Notes under the pieces: generated by a model
Database searches by the model: none
Seen by the model: the letters and a program-made list of their open reading frames with translations, nothing else
Told to the model about the DNA's origin: nothing
Translations under genes and position numbers: made by a program
In this document: positions 35,237 to 44,316 of the stretch, one piece after another
How positions within the stretch are numbered: position 1 is the stretch's first letter
How the letters are laid out: every line of letters starts with the position of its first letter
NCBI RefSeq assembly: GCF_000312665.1
Contig: NZ_HF536773.1
Span: forward strand, 811,997 to 860,679
Length of the DNA stretch: 48,683 bases
Direction of reading: 5' to 3'
From: Rhizobium mesoamericanum STM3625
Lineage (GTDB): Bacteria > Pseudomonadota > Alphaproteobacteria > Rhizobiales > Rhizobiaceae

Positions 35237-38200
35237 ATGCCTTGCAGGATGGAGAGCGATGATGTGAAGCACGGTTCCAATCAGCACAGAGGCTCTGCAA
35301 GCGCCCCAGAGGCGCAATCGTACCTTGAGGCGATATTTCGCACAACGCGCCAGTCCCTCATCGTTCTCACGCGCGACCTCGTGGTAGAAAGGGTCAATCG
35401 CGCTTTCCTGCAAATGTTTGACGTCGGTGTTGACGAAACTGAGGGCGTAAAGCTGTACGACCTTGGCAACCGCCAATGGGATATCCCAGCACTTCGGGAA
35501 CTGCTCGAACGGATCCTTCCGGACAGTACAGAAATCACTGACTATCGGGTTGATCACGCCTTCGAAAATATCGGTCGTCGCACGATGATGCTGAACGCGT
35601 TCATGATGCGGCGCGAGGGTAGCAATGACCGCATCCTCCTTTCCATCGAGGACGTCACGGAACGCGAACACGCCCTATGGGAGCTCGAGGGTCAGAAGGA
35701 ATATGCTGATAAGATCGTGGACGCATCCCGCGACGCGTTGCTGATCCTCGATTGGGACCTGAGGGTCAAATCGGCCAATCAGACCTTCTACGAGACCTTC
35801 AAGGTTGATCAAGAAAACACAGAGGGACGACTCGTCTACGAGCTGGGAAACAACCAATGGGACATCCCGGCGCTGCGGACGCTGCTCGAAGAGGTCTTAC
35901 CTGACAACAACGCGTTCGATGACTTCGAGGTTGACCACGAGTTCGAACTCATTGGGCGAAAGAACATGGTCCTGAACGCCCGGCGGATTGATCATATGCA
36001 ACTCATCCTGCTGGCAATCGAGGACAGGACTGAGCGGCGGCAGCGGGAGGAGCGTCAGGCGTTTCTGCTGAAGCTCAGCGATACCTTGCGCTCCTTGGGA
36101 GACCCTGGGGCTGTACTGACGCAGGCGATGGAGCTTCTCCTTCAGCATCTGGGCCTGATCGGTGCTTCTTTCTACGAGGTCGATGATGACCAGAACAAGA
36201 TGTTGCGGCGAGCAAGCGTCGAGACCGTCTCTGTCGTTTGGCCCGACATACTCAGGATGTCCGATTTTGCACCCGACATATCCGCCGCTTACACGGCCGG
36301 AAAAAAATACGTGGTCAGCGACGCCGAGACCGATCCGCGACTGTCTGAAGAGGGGCGCGCGGCCATCCGAGCTTTGGCAATTCGAAGCCTGGCAGGTGTT
36401 CCGCTGGTCAAGGACGGCAACCTTGTCGCTGTGTTGCACGCACTGGAGCCGCGAGAATGGCAGGACGAAGAACTGCGGCTGGTCGAGGAGGTCATGGATC
36501 GGACGTGGGCGGCCGTCGAGCGTGCGCGCGCGGAGGCAACATTGCGCGAGAGCGAAAGTCGACTGGCTGCCGCTTTCCAAAGTGTGCCGGCCGGCCTCGC
36601 CGTTATCGATGCCGAAGGACAGGTGGTTGTCGCGAACGACGAGTTTCGGCGTTTCCTACCCAGTGGTGTCATCCCGTCGCGCGATCGCAGCCGCGGAGAC
36701 CGTTGGAAGGCGTGGAACGAAGACGGCGAGCCGCTCCCAAAGGATAATTGGCCTAACGCAAGGGCGCTGCGCGGGGAAAGGGTCGTACCCGGCCAGGAGC
36801 TTCTTTACACTGACGACGAGGGTCGGCAGTTCTGGACCGACGTAGCGACAGCGCCAACGATGGATGCTGCGGGTAATGTGACCGGATGCATCTCCGTCAT
36901 CAGTGACATCACAGAACGCAAGCGAGTTGAGACTGCCCTCAGAGCCAGTGAGGCAAGCCTTGAGGTCGAGCTCAGACAGACCGCTCTGCTGCATCAGTTG
37001 GCTGTCAGAATGACGCGGGAAGAAAGTGTGTCAGCCCTCTATGAGGAAATCCTGTCGACCGCCATTGCCATCGCGGGTTCCGATGCCGGGACGGTCCAGG
37101 CCTATGATCCCGAGACCAGCTCACTTGTGCTGCTTGTGACGAAGGGCATCCCTCGCGAGATGATCGATTACTTTCATCACGTTGACGCCGACAGCAGGAC
37201 GGGTTGTGGCATCGCACTAGCTACCGGCCAGCGGAGCTTCGTCGATTTCGACCCCAACGACACTGACCGGGCGTGCCAGATGCATGTCGAAGCAGGGCTT
37301 CGTTCTGCTCAGGCAACACCGCTGCTGTCGCGCGGTGGAGCACCCATCGGCATGCTGAACACTCATTGGCGATCCTCCGGACATCGGCCGAGTGGGGACC
37401 AGTTGCGCTTTCTTGATCTGTTGGCGCGCCAGGCTGCCGACCTGATCGAGCAGCGGCGGGCCGAGGCGGCGTTGCGGGAAAGCGAAGAAAAGCTTCGCCA
37501 GTTCGGCGACGCCTCGCAGGATGTGCTCTGGATTCGGGATGCAGAAACGCTGGCTTGGACCTATCTCACGCCAGCGTTCGAGGTCATCTATGGAGTGAGC
37601 CGCGACCAGGCACTTAGGGGAGACACCTTTGACAACTGGCTTGAATTGATCCTCCCCGAGGACCGCGAGCATACCCGGTCCATGATCGATTTTGTACGCT
37701 CCGGCGAACCTGCAACCTTCGAATACCGCATAAAGCGCCAACCTGATGGTCAAATCCGGTGGCTCCGGGACACTGACTTCCCAATTCGAGGGCATAACGG
37801 CAAGGTCGTCAGCATCGGCGGCATCGGGCAGGACATTACCTCGATGAAGGCATCCGAGGTGCTTTTAGCCAACAGCGAGGAACGTCTCAGGAGCGCGGCG
37901 GAAATCGCCCGGTTTGCGCTTTGGGATTGGAATGTTCAGAGCGGTGACGTGACCTGGTCAGACGAACATTTCCGCATGCAGGGTTACGAGGTCGGCGAGG
38001 TCAAGCCCAGCTTTGAGGCATGGATTGCTCGCGTGCATCCAGATGACCGGGAGGACACCCAAGCGGCCATTGCGATTGCCCGCGACACACGTAGCGAATA
38101 CGTCCACGAATTTCGGACCCTCCACCCTGACGGCTCATTGCATTGGCTATCTGCGCGAGGGCGGTTCTTCTACGATGGGGAGCACCCCGTCCGGATGATA

Positions 38201-38872
38201 GGAGCAATGCTTGACACGACCGAACGGCATGAATGGGAGGAGCGACAAAAGCTGCTGATCGCCGAGTTGCAGCATCGCACGCGCAATCTTTTGGGCGTTG
38301 TGCGATCCATGGCGGATGCTACCGCACGCAGCAGCGCGGATTTCCCTGACTTCAGGGCACGCTACCGTGACCGCATTGCAGCTCTAGCCAGAGTGCAGGG
38401 TCTTCTATCGCGTCTTAATGAGCATGATCGGGTCATGTTCGATGAGTTGATAACCACAGAACTCACGGCAATGGGCGCTGAACCCGACCGTGTGAAGGTA
38501 GAAGGCCCGAAAGGCGTCCGCTTGCGCTCTTCGACTGTTCAAATATTGGCGATCGCGATCCACGAACTGGCGACAAATGCATCGAAATATGGCGCGCTCG
38601 TGCAACCGTCCGGGCAGTTACAGGTTCGGTGGACATTCGAGCCCGCTGGCGCCTCGGACAAGCCATGGCTGCACATCGACTGGCGTGAGACTGGATTGAC
38701 CCTGCCTCCTGCGGATGCGCCGAGTGGAACAGGTCAAGGTCGCGAGCTGATCGAAAAGGCCTTGCCTTATCAGCTTGGCGCGAAGACGTCATATAGCTTC
38801 GAACCTGACGGACTGCACTGTACGATCTCGATTCCGGTCTCGACGGCAGTCAAGGAGGCAGAACATGCCTGA
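35237..38872 (+). CDS. Multi-PAS/GAF HWE-type sensor histidine kinase
   Basis: A soluble kinase of 1211 residues. Order: two PAS repeats (about 25-140 and 155-275), each with the block LGNxQWDIPALRxLLE, so a tandem duplication; a GAF (about 290-430, LRRASVETVSVVWPDILRMS); PAS; a second GAF (about 600-740); two further PAS domains of PAS_3 type (WIRDAETLAWTYLTPAFEVI and FALWDWNVQSGDVTWSDEHF); then the HWE kinase core with AELQHRTRNLLGVVRS (His about 1013), AIHELATNASKYGAL and DWRETG, the W-x-E of the family name. No TM. I prefer the ATG at 35237 (AGGG six bases before); 35249 is also possible. Its stop overlaps the downstream receiver gene by eight bases, so that receiver is its likely partner. 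Confidence 0.92.
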   Translation: MPCRMESDDVKHGSNQHRGSASAPEAQSYLEAIFRTTRQSLIVLTRDLVVERVNRAFLQMFDVGVDETEGVKLYDLGNRQWDIPALRELLERILPDSTEITDYRVDHAFENIGRRTMMLNAFMMRREGSNDRILLSIEDVTEREHALWELEGQKEYADKIVDASRDALLILDWDLRVKSANQTFYETFKVDQENTEGRLVYELGNNQWDIPALRTLLEEVLPDNNAFDDFEVDHEFELIGRKNMVLNARRIDHMQLILLAIEDRTERRQREERQAFLLKLSDTLRSLGDPGAVLTQAMELLLQHLGLIGASFYEVDDDQNKMLRRASVETVSVVWPDILRMSDFAPDISAAYTAGKKYVVSDAETDPRLSEEGRAAIRALAIRSLAGVPLVKDGNLVAVLHALEPREWQDEELRLVEEVMDRTWAAVERARAEATLRESESRLAAAFQSVPAGLAVIDAEGQVVVANDEFRRFLPSGVIPSRDRSRGDRWKAWNEDGEPLPKDNWPNARALRGERVVPGQELLYTDDEGRQFWTDVATAPTMDAAGNVTGCISVISDITERKRVETALRASEASLEVELRQTALLHQLAVRMTREESVSALYEEILSTAIAIAGSDAGTVQAYDPETSSLVLLVTKGIPREMIDYFHHVDADSRTGCGIALATGQRSFVDFDPNDTDRACQMHVEAGLRSAQATPLLSRGGAPIGMLNTHWRSSGHRPSGDQLRFLDLLARQAADLIEQRRAEAALRESEEKLRQFGDASQDVLWIRDAETLAWTYLTPAFEVIYGVSRDQALRGDTFDNWLELILPEDREHTRSMIDFVRSGEPATFEYRIKRQPDGQIRWLRDTDFPIRGHNGKVVSIGGIGQDITSMKASEVLLANSEERLRSAAEIARFALWDWNVQSGDVTWSDEHFRMQGYEVGEVKPSFEAWIARVHPDDREDTQAAIAIARDTRSEYVHEFRTLHPDGSLHWLSARGRFFYDGEHPVRMIGAMLDTTERHEWEERQKLLIAELQHRTRNLLGVVRSMADATARSSADFPDFRARYRDRIAALARVQGLLSRLNEHDRVMFDELITTELTAMGAEPDRVKVEGPKGVRLRSSTVQILAIAIHELATNASKYGALVQPSGQLQVRWTFEPAGASDKPWLHIDWRETGLTLPPADAPSGTGQGRELIEKALPYQLGAKTSYSFEPDGLHCTISIPVSTAVKEAEHA

Positions 38873-39227
38873 GCACGGCATAGCCGGTCTTCGTATCCTC
38901 GTCGTCGAAGACGAGTACATGCTCGCCAACGAGCTGCGAAATGAGCTTGAGCAGGAGGGGGCAGTGGTCATAGGTCCAGTCGGTCGCCTCGAAATCGCGT
39001 TCGAGCTGCTTGAAAGCGAAGGGCAAATCGACAGTGCTATCCTCGATGTCAACGTTGGCGATGATGATGTCTTTCCAATCGCCGAAGCTTTAGCTGATCG
39101 TAACGTGCCATTCGTTTTCGCCACCGGCTACGACGCGTCGACGATTCCTTCGAAGTTCAGCAGCGTTCCAGTCTGCGACAAGCCAGTCGAGATGTATCGG
39201 TTGAAGCAGGCGCTTAAAGAGGCCTGA
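38865..39227 (+). CDS. Single-domain receiver protein, partner of the HWE kinase
   Basis: A 120-residue receiver. LRILVVEDEYMLANELRNEL has the acidic pocket, IDSAILDVNVGDDDVFPIAE the phospho-acceptor Asp, VPFVFATGYD the switch region and VCDKPVEMYRLKQALKEA the Lys. It starts with AAGGAGG six bases before the ATG, inside the end of the kinase gene (eight-base overlap), so the two are translationally coupled. FATGYD and ILDVNVGDDDVFP are typical of receivers paired with HWE kinases. It has no output domain, and so must pass phosphate on or act by protein contact. Confidence 0.93.
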   Translation: MPEHGIAGLRILVVEDEYMLANELRNELEQEGAVVIGPVGRLEIAFELLESEGQIDSAILDVNVGDDDVFPIAEALADRNVPFVFATGYDASTIPSKFSSVPVCDKPVEMYRLKQALKEA

Positions 39228-39381
39228 CAGCTGCCCAGTAGAACTTCTGCCGGATCGCCGATTTGGCGGGTTAGGGGATCATTTCGGCAGGACGGCGAAT
39301 TGCCAAGGCCAGTTTGTCGGGCGAGCGCCGTTTGGGCCGATATCATGCACGATTACGGCTACACCTAATGGAGGCGAACAA

Positions 39382-39576
39382 ATGGCACACATGCGCAAGC
39401 TTACCAGCACGGAACAGCAACTCTCGGCCGAGGCGTCGAAGCGCCTCGGCTTCGAGGTGACCGTCTATGAGGACGACCGCTGGATCTGCGACCCGGATGA
39501 CAAGAACAAGCAGATGGGTTTCGGCGACACGGCCGCCGAGGCCGTCGAGAACTGTCACCGCGAGAACGCCAAATAA
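39382..39576 (+). CDS. Small hypothetical protein, 64 aa
   Basis: A ribosome site (GGAGG) precedes the ATG. The 64-residue product RKLTSTEQQLSAEASKRLGF, then EVTVYEDDRWICDPDDKNKQ, then MGFGDTAAEAVENCHRENAK is polar, acidic and soluble. Two cysteines (one in WICDPDD) are present. I do not recognise the family. It lies just after the HWE kinase/receiver pair but 154 bases away, so not obviously in their operon. The good ribosome site and non-random composition support a real gene. Confidence 0.6.
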   Translation: MAHMRKLTSTEQQLSAEASKRLGFEVTVYEDDRWICDPDDKNKQMGFGDTAAEAVENCHRENAK

Positions 39577-39892
39577 CCGACGCCGCAGCAGACAATCGAG
39601 AGAGGTCGCCCAATCCTTGTTGCAGGCTCTGAACGGCCCGAGCGCGTCGCCGGCTGTCTCCGGAGGATCGCTTGCAGCGGCGGCGAGCGTCCCCAGGATG
39701 TTCGGAGGCCATGTGGCAGCACACTTGACGGTTTAACGCCGCGGCCCCTTGTCAAGGTGCGAAGAGATTCCATCTCTGGACGCAGGCATCGCTCGCTGAC
39801 TGGGCGGCGGTGGGCAAGGGCCTCACTGGGTGAAACGTCTCACTCGCGGACGACACTCGAAACCATGAGGTCCAGTTGGTGGTGGGGTAGTC
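39577..39892. other. Intergenic stretch without a supported gene
   Basis: No domain-bearing frame, clear terminator or promoter identified before the glucoamylase-family gene. Confidence 0.4.
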
Positions 39893-41212
39893 ATGTCGGA
39901 ATTGCTGTCGACCGATACCGGACGGAACCAGATGCCAACAGACGAGGACTTCCGTCGACTGCAGTTGTCGACGTTGCACTACTATCTGTATTGTACGAAC
40001 CCGGACAACGGCCTCGTTCGCGACAAGACGCAACCCGGCGCACCGGCAAGCATAGCTGCCGTCGGCATGGCGCTTGCGACTATTCCCTGCATGGTGGAGC
40101 GCGATGTCCTCATCCGAGAGTTTGGCGCCAAGCTTGCCCGACGTCGTCTCGAATTCCTGATGCAATGCCACCAGGGACCGGAACCTAACGCCTCCGGTTA
40201 TAAGGGTTTCTTCTATCATTTCCTCGACATTGAAACGGGACGCCGGGTGTGGGAATGCGAGCTCTCGACGATCGACTCGGCCTTTCTGTTTGCCGGTGCT
40301 TTGACAGTCGCCACCTATTTTGACGGGGAGACCCCCGAAGAAGCGAAAATCAGGGAGCTAGCGACAGCGCTGTACCAGCGGGCAGACTGGAACTGGGCGC
40401 GTAACCACGGTGCGACGCTGACGCATGGCTGGCGACCGGAGAACGGCTTCATTCCCTATCGTTGGCGTGGGTATGACGAAGGCCTGCTTCTCTACATCTT
40501 GGGGCTCGGGTCGCCGACGTACCCGCTGCCGCCGGAAAGCTATGCGGCCTACACGGAAAGCTACGAATGGCGCAACATCTACGGGCGGGAGCTGCTGTAT
40601 TCCGGTCCGCTCTTCACCCACCAGTTGTCGCACATGTGGATCGATTTCCGGGGCATCCGCGATGAATTCATGCGCGACCATGACAGTGACTATTTTGAGA
40701 ATAGCCGGCAGGCCACCTATGTCCAACAGGACTACGCGATCCGAAATCCAATGCAGTTCGAGGGTTATGGTGAGCATTGCTGGGGATTCACCGCCTGCGA
40801 CGGCCCCGGCTGGCGGACTCTACACGGGGGCGAATCGCGCCGGGAGTTCTTCGATTACATCGCGCGCGGCGCTCCTTTCGGGCCAGACGACGGGACCATA
40901 TGCCCCTGGGTCGTTGTGGCATCACTGCCTTTCGCGCCCGAAATCGTCATTCCAACCGTCTGTAACTTCGCGGGCCTGAAGCTGGGGATGGCTCGGCTCT
41001 ACGGGTTCAAGCCGTCCTTCAACCCAACGTTCAAGGATCCAAGCAGTCAGACGGGTTGGTGGATCAGCCCCTATCATTTCGGGATCGATCAGGGGCCGGT
41101 GGCGCTGATGATCCAAAACTATCGCACCGGCTTCCTTTGGAATCTGATGAGGAATTGCGAACCCATCGTCCGCGGACTGCGCCGGGCCGGATTCGCGGGC
41201 GGCTGGTTATAA
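39893..41212 (+). CDS. Glucoamylase-family (GH144-like) carbohydrate-active protein
   Basis: A 439-residue protein with the (alpha/alpha)6 glucoamylase-like domain used in beta-1,2-glucan enzymes. Recognisable parts: LQLSTLHYYLYCTNPDNGLV, then ASIAAVGMALATIPCMVERD, then GFFYHFLDIETGRRVWECEL followed by STIDSAFLFAGALTVATYF, and GFIPYRWRGYDEGLLLYILG, with the core GPLFTHQLSHMWIDFRG and later QFEGYGEHCWGFTACDGPGW. No signal peptide is seen, so as read it is cytoplasmic, though relatives are often exported. Rhizobia make cyclic beta-1,2-glucan, so glucan cleavage is plausible; the exact bond is an inference. Stands alone. Confidence 0.88.
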   Translation: MSELLSTDTGRNQMPTDEDFRRLQLSTLHYYLYCTNPDNGLVRDKTQPGAPASIAAVGMALATIPCMVERDVLIREFGAKLARRRLEFLMQCHQGPEPNASGYKGFFYHFLDIETGRRVWECELSTIDSAFLFAGALTVATYFDGETPEEAKIRELATALYQRADWNWARNHGATLTHGWRPENGFIPYRWRGYDEGLLLYILGLGSPTYPLPPESYAAYTESYEWRNIYGRELLYSGPLFTHQLSHMWIDFRGIRDEFMRDHDSDYFENSRQATYVQQDYAIRNPMQFEGYGEHCWGFTACDGPGWRTLHGGESRREFFDYIARGAPFGPDDGTICPWVVVASLPFAPEIVIPTVCNFAGLKLGMARLYGFKPSFNPTFKDPSSQTGWWISPYHFGIDQGPVALMIQNYRTGFLWNLMRNCEPIVRGLRRAGFAGGWL

Positions 41213-41291
41213 CGCTGGACTTCAACTTTTCTGCGGGGCGCGCGCGTGAGAGACGAAGTCTTATTTCCTAGGTCTAGTGTCCTTGCCGCAA

Positions 41292-41465
41292 TTACCTCCG
41301 GGCGGATTTGAACGCCTCCCAGCGTTCATCCCGTTCCAGCGCATAATAGCGGTTCAATTCTGCGCGCATCTCCTCGCGCTTCAGCGGTTTGCCGCAGCTC
41401 TCGCAGATCGGTCCAAGGCCTCTGTTTCGGATATAATCATGCCGACGGGCAGGACAACGATCCAT
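41292..41465 (-). CDS. Small zinc-ribbon-like protein, 57 aa
   Basis: From the ATG at 41465: MDRCPARRHDYIRNRGLGPI, then CESCGKPLKREEMRAELNRY, then YALERDERWEAFKSARR. One CxxC (CESC) plus an N-terminal Cys and His at the RCPARRH segment form a plausible zinc site, followed by a basic/acidic helix. I see the pattern of a small zinc-binding or DNA-associated protein, function unknown. A longer frame to 41702 runs antisense through a pseudogene fragment and is not credible. The start overlaps that fragment by 27 bases. Confidence 0.5.
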   Translation of the reverse strand: MDRCPARRHDYIRNRGLGPICESCGKPLKREEMRAELNRYYALERDERWEAFKSARR

Positions 41466-41686
41466 GTTCTCTGGGGACTGAGCGTTCGTCGTATCGACGA
41501 CCGGTCGTGCGAATTCACCAATCTCGTCCGTTCCAGAACAACGGACGAGTTCAAGGCATTTCTCGACAGGCAGGGCATTCCGTTCGACGTTTTCCGTGCG
41601 CAGCGACAGCCGATGTCGATTGCCCACAATCAAGGCGAGACCCACTCTTTGCGGCCAGCATCGAGCGCGCTGCGCTGGGGAACTGA
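41439..41686 (+). pseudogene. 3' fragment of an uncharacterised gene with a homopolymer frameshift
   Basis: The plus strand reads TTIHVLWGLSVRRIDDRSCE and then FTNLVRSRTTDEFKAFLDRQ, then GIPFDVFRAQRQPMSIAHNQ, in one frame. In the next frame it ends LFAASIERAALGN and a stop at 41684-41686. I associate the RRIDDxSCEFTN, FRAARQPxSEAHNxQETPLF pattern with an uncharacterised family found next to hydrolases. One missing C at about 41641-41644 joins the frames. The family's N-terminal half is missing; upstream lies an antisense zinc-ribbon-like ORF and 5' limit is uncertain. Confidence 0.5.
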
Positions 41687-41714
41687 ATCTCGGTGAACTC
41701 AAATGGAGACGAAT

Positions 41715-41822
41715 ATGTCAAAGCCGAACTACAGCGAGCAGACGACGACAGCACTCCTTCGCCATCCTGACAGCTGCCGAACTGCTCAACAGCTTGCAGT
41801 TGGAAAGGAGGAAATCAAATGA
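41715..41822 (+). CDS. 35-residue upstream ORF coupled to the epoxide hydrolase
   Basis: An ATG at 41715 with GGAGA six bases upstream opens a 35-codon frame (MSKPNYSEQTTTALLRHPDS...) whose TGA overlaps the ATG of the epoxide hydrolase by four bases (ATGA). It could be a translational-coupling leader or a short remnant. No homology is recognisable in so short a peptide. Confidence 0.35.
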   Translation: MSKPNYSEQTTTALLRHPDSCRTAQQLAVGKEEIK

Positions 41823-43159
41823 CCCCGGAAAAGAAACGTCTCGACTTCAACCAACCCCAGGAAGTCGTCGATCAAGGACGACGGAAACTCGTGGCCTCGG
41901 CTGTGATCGGCCTGGCTGCCGCAAGTGTCGGCACCTCTCTTCGATCGGCTCCAGCGGTGGCATCCACCGACGCCGAAGCGGTAAGGCCGTTTCGCGTCAA
42001 CGCGAGTGACAACGACCTGAATGACCTGCGCCAGCGCATCCGCATGACGCGCTGGCCGGATCGGGAGACAGTCTCCGACCAGTCGCAAGGCATCCAACTG
42101 GAAAGGCTGAAACCGCTGGTCGAGCACTGGGGCAGTGACTACGATTGGAGGAAGGCCGAGGCAAAGCTGAACGTGTTGCCGCAGTACACCACCAACATCG
42201 ACGGCCTCGACATCCACTTCATCCATGTTCGATCGAAGCATCCGAACGCGTTGCCTGTCATCATTACCCACGGCTGGCCGGGTTCCATATTCGAAAACCT
42301 GAAGGTTGTCGGGCCGCTCACCGATCCTACGGCACAGGGCGGACATCCAGAGGACGCTTTCGATGTAGTTATTCCTTCGATGCCGGGTTATGGCTTTTCC
42401 GGGAAACCAACAACGACCGGCTGGGGTCCCGACCGCATCGCCAGAGTCTGGGCTGAACTCATGAAGCGGCTTGGCTACCAACGCTACGTAGCCCAAGGCG
42501 GCGATTGGGGCTCTCCGGTCTCAAGCGCGATGGCGCGGTTGGCTCCCGAGGGATTGCTCGGCATCCACATCAACCTTCCGGCGGTGGTTCCGCCGGAAGT
42601 GGCTGCCGTCCTCACACAGGGCGGACCCGCGCCCGATAGCCTCACGGCCGAGGAACGCGCCACCTTCGATGCGCTCAACACGAGCGCGAAAATGGGCAAC
42701 CGATCCTATGCCATCATGATGGGGACGCGCCCGCAGACCGTCGGCTATGGCCTGACGGATTCCCCAGCGGGGCTTGCGGCATGGATGCTCGGCCATCCGG
42801 GCTTCTCACATTGGTCCTACAGCAACAGCGACACTGAGAAGACACTTGATGAGGTGCTAGACGACATCACGCTCTACTGGTTGACGAACAGCGCCATCTC
42901 GTCCGCACGGCTCTATTGGGAAACCGGCGGAACGAGCCCGGCGTTCTCGGCCCAGCAGAAGACCCGTGACATAGCGTTGCCAGTGGCGATCACTGTCTTT
43001 CCGGGAGAAAGCTATCAGGCACCGGAAAGCTGGGCGCGGCGTGCGTATCCGAACCTGAGTTATTTCCATATCGTCGACAAAGGCGGGCACTTTGCCGCTT
43101 GGGAGGAGCCGGAACTGTTCTCGGCTGAGTTGCGATCAGCATTCCGCTCACTCCGATAA
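41819..43159 (+). CDS. Exported epoxide hydrolase (alpha/beta hydrolase, EHN type)
   Basis: A 446-residue hydrolase. N-terminal QGRRKLVASAVIGLAAASVG and following APAVAS look like a twin-arginine-type signal (RRK at 21-23), so export is likely. EHN domain about 55-165: PFRVNASDNDLNDLRQRIRM and TRWPDRE. Alpha/beta hydrolase core: HGWPGS oxyanion loop (151-156), nucleophile Asp229 in VAQGGDWGS, and catalytic His about 424 in GGHFAAWEEP. Together these give ring opening of epoxides to diols. Strong ribosome site AAAGGAGG. Preceded by a short coupled ORF; followed by a strong hairpin. The convergent DUF1254 gene downstream is broken. Substrate unknown. Confidence 0.93.
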   Translation: MTPEKKRLDFNQPQEVVDQGRRKLVASAVIGLAAASVGTSLRSAPAVASTDAEAVRPFRVNASDNDLNDLRQRIRMTRWPDRETVSDQSQGIQLERLKPLVEHWGSDYDWRKAEAKLNVLPQYTTNIDGLDIHFIHVRSKHPNALPVIITHGWPGSIFENLKVVGPLTDPTAQGGHPEDAFDVVIPSMPGYGFSGKPTTTGWGPDRIARVWAELMKRLGYQRYVAQGGDWGSPVSSAMARLAPEGLLGIHINLPAVVPPEVAAVLTQGGPAPDSLTAEERATFDALNTSAKMGNRSYAIMMGTRPQTVGYGLTDSPAGLAAWMLGHPGFSHWSYSNSDTEKTLDEVLDDITLYWLTNSAISSARLYWETGGTSPAFSAQQKTRDIALPVAITVFPGESYQAPESWARRAYPNLSYFHIVDKGGHFAAWEEPELFSAELRSAFRSLR

Positions 43160-43169
43160 TCACTGATCC

Positions 43170-43198
43170 GATGGCGCGGCAACGAATGCCGCGCCATC
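43170..43198. terminator. Strong hairpin between converging genes, possible bidirectional terminator
   Basis: GATGGCGCGGCA and TGCCGCGCCATC form a perfect 12-pair stem around ACGAA, 10 bases after the epoxide-hydrolase stop. There is only a short A/T edge and no real T-run, so termination may be imperfect. Confidence 0.5.
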
Positions 43199-43294
43199 AA
43201 AGGGCGGTGCCGTGACTGCGTTCGGGCCTTTTGCGGACGTTGGTGTCGCAGTCGTGGCGCGATAATTGTTAGCGGCCACAAACAATCTCGGAAA

Positions 43295-44316
43295 TCAGTT
43301 CGCGATCGCCGCCTCGGGGAATGTTCAGGAACCGTCGAGAATTTCGGCTCGTGGGCGGTAGAGGCGGACCATGTAATTCCACTCCCTCGCGACCGGTAGG
43401 CAGTTGACAATCTTGCCGTCGCAGCCTCCAAACTGAACCGTGACTGAGCCATCATCGCCCTTCTCGGCCGTCACGCTATTGAGGGCGTAGGCATTGTAGG
43501 GGTTCTTGTCGTAAAAGCCCTCGGCGTTATAGACGCTGATGGACCAGAAGCCGTCGACAGGCACGTCCTTGACCTTGAGTTTGTAGATGGTCGTGCCATC
43601 GTTCTTTTCTGGAGTAATGTTGAGGTACCTGGCGTCTTTATCGGGGTTTCCGCCCCACCCGTAGGCAGCGCCCAACAAATGGCGGATGGGATCGACCTCT
43701 GCCTTCGTACCGAACGCCCTGTCGAAATTCGAAAGAGTCGATGCGAGAACGAGAAGCGCGTCGTGCACCTTCTTTTGGCTAGCGGTGTCGTAAGTGGGCA
43801 GTTCCAACGTGCCGGTGCCATTTTGGCTGGCTGTGATACCATCCTGAAGCGCATGCACCTGATCGATATCCTTAGGCTCGTTGGGATCAACCAGGATGCG
43901 GGTGCCGAGCAGGACATATCGCGTTCCGACGGTGGCCTTGTCGAAGGTGTGTGTTCCGGCTCCGTAAACGGTCGTCGCATAATGGTCCTGACTTACGGCC
44001 ATCAGAGACATGAAGCGCGCGCCAGATCAGGCAACGTGAAGGTCACGGGGCCGGCATCGAGGTCAAAAATGCCGTAGCTATAGAGGGTGTCCCGGTTGAG
44101 CCTGATGACCGAATGGTCCTCGACGGGTGTCGGTTCACGATGATGAACCAGCTTCCCAAGTCCGCCGGCCTGCTTGGCGAGACTGCCGATATAGGTGTCG
44201 GATTCGGCACGCACAAAGTTATCGACGGTCACCGGTGTGGGGCCAGATTGCCCTGAGGCGACGGACGGCAGGCCAAAGAGCAGTGCAACGCCGATGGTTC
44301 TTACGTGACGGTTCAT
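43295..44316 (-). pseudogene. DUF1254/DUF1214 exported protein, broken by a frameshift and a stop
   Basis: From the ATG at 44316: signal peptide MNRHVRTIGVALLFGLPSVA, then PVTVDNFVRAESDTYIGSLA and SVIRLNRDTLYSYGIFDLDA, the DUF1254 domain, to TFTLPDLARASCL and a stop. The sequence resumes in another frame as RFMSLMAVSQDHYATTVYGA and goes on to DUF1214: VPVDGFWSISVYNAEGFYDK and REWNYMVRLYRPRAEILDGS. The shift lies in the GCGCGC repeat near 44020-44030. The second lesion is a TGA where the family has TGG (DGSW), cutting TFPEAAIAN; the original stop would be at 43295. Function of the family is unknown. Two independent defects support a real pseudogene. Confidence 0.8.
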
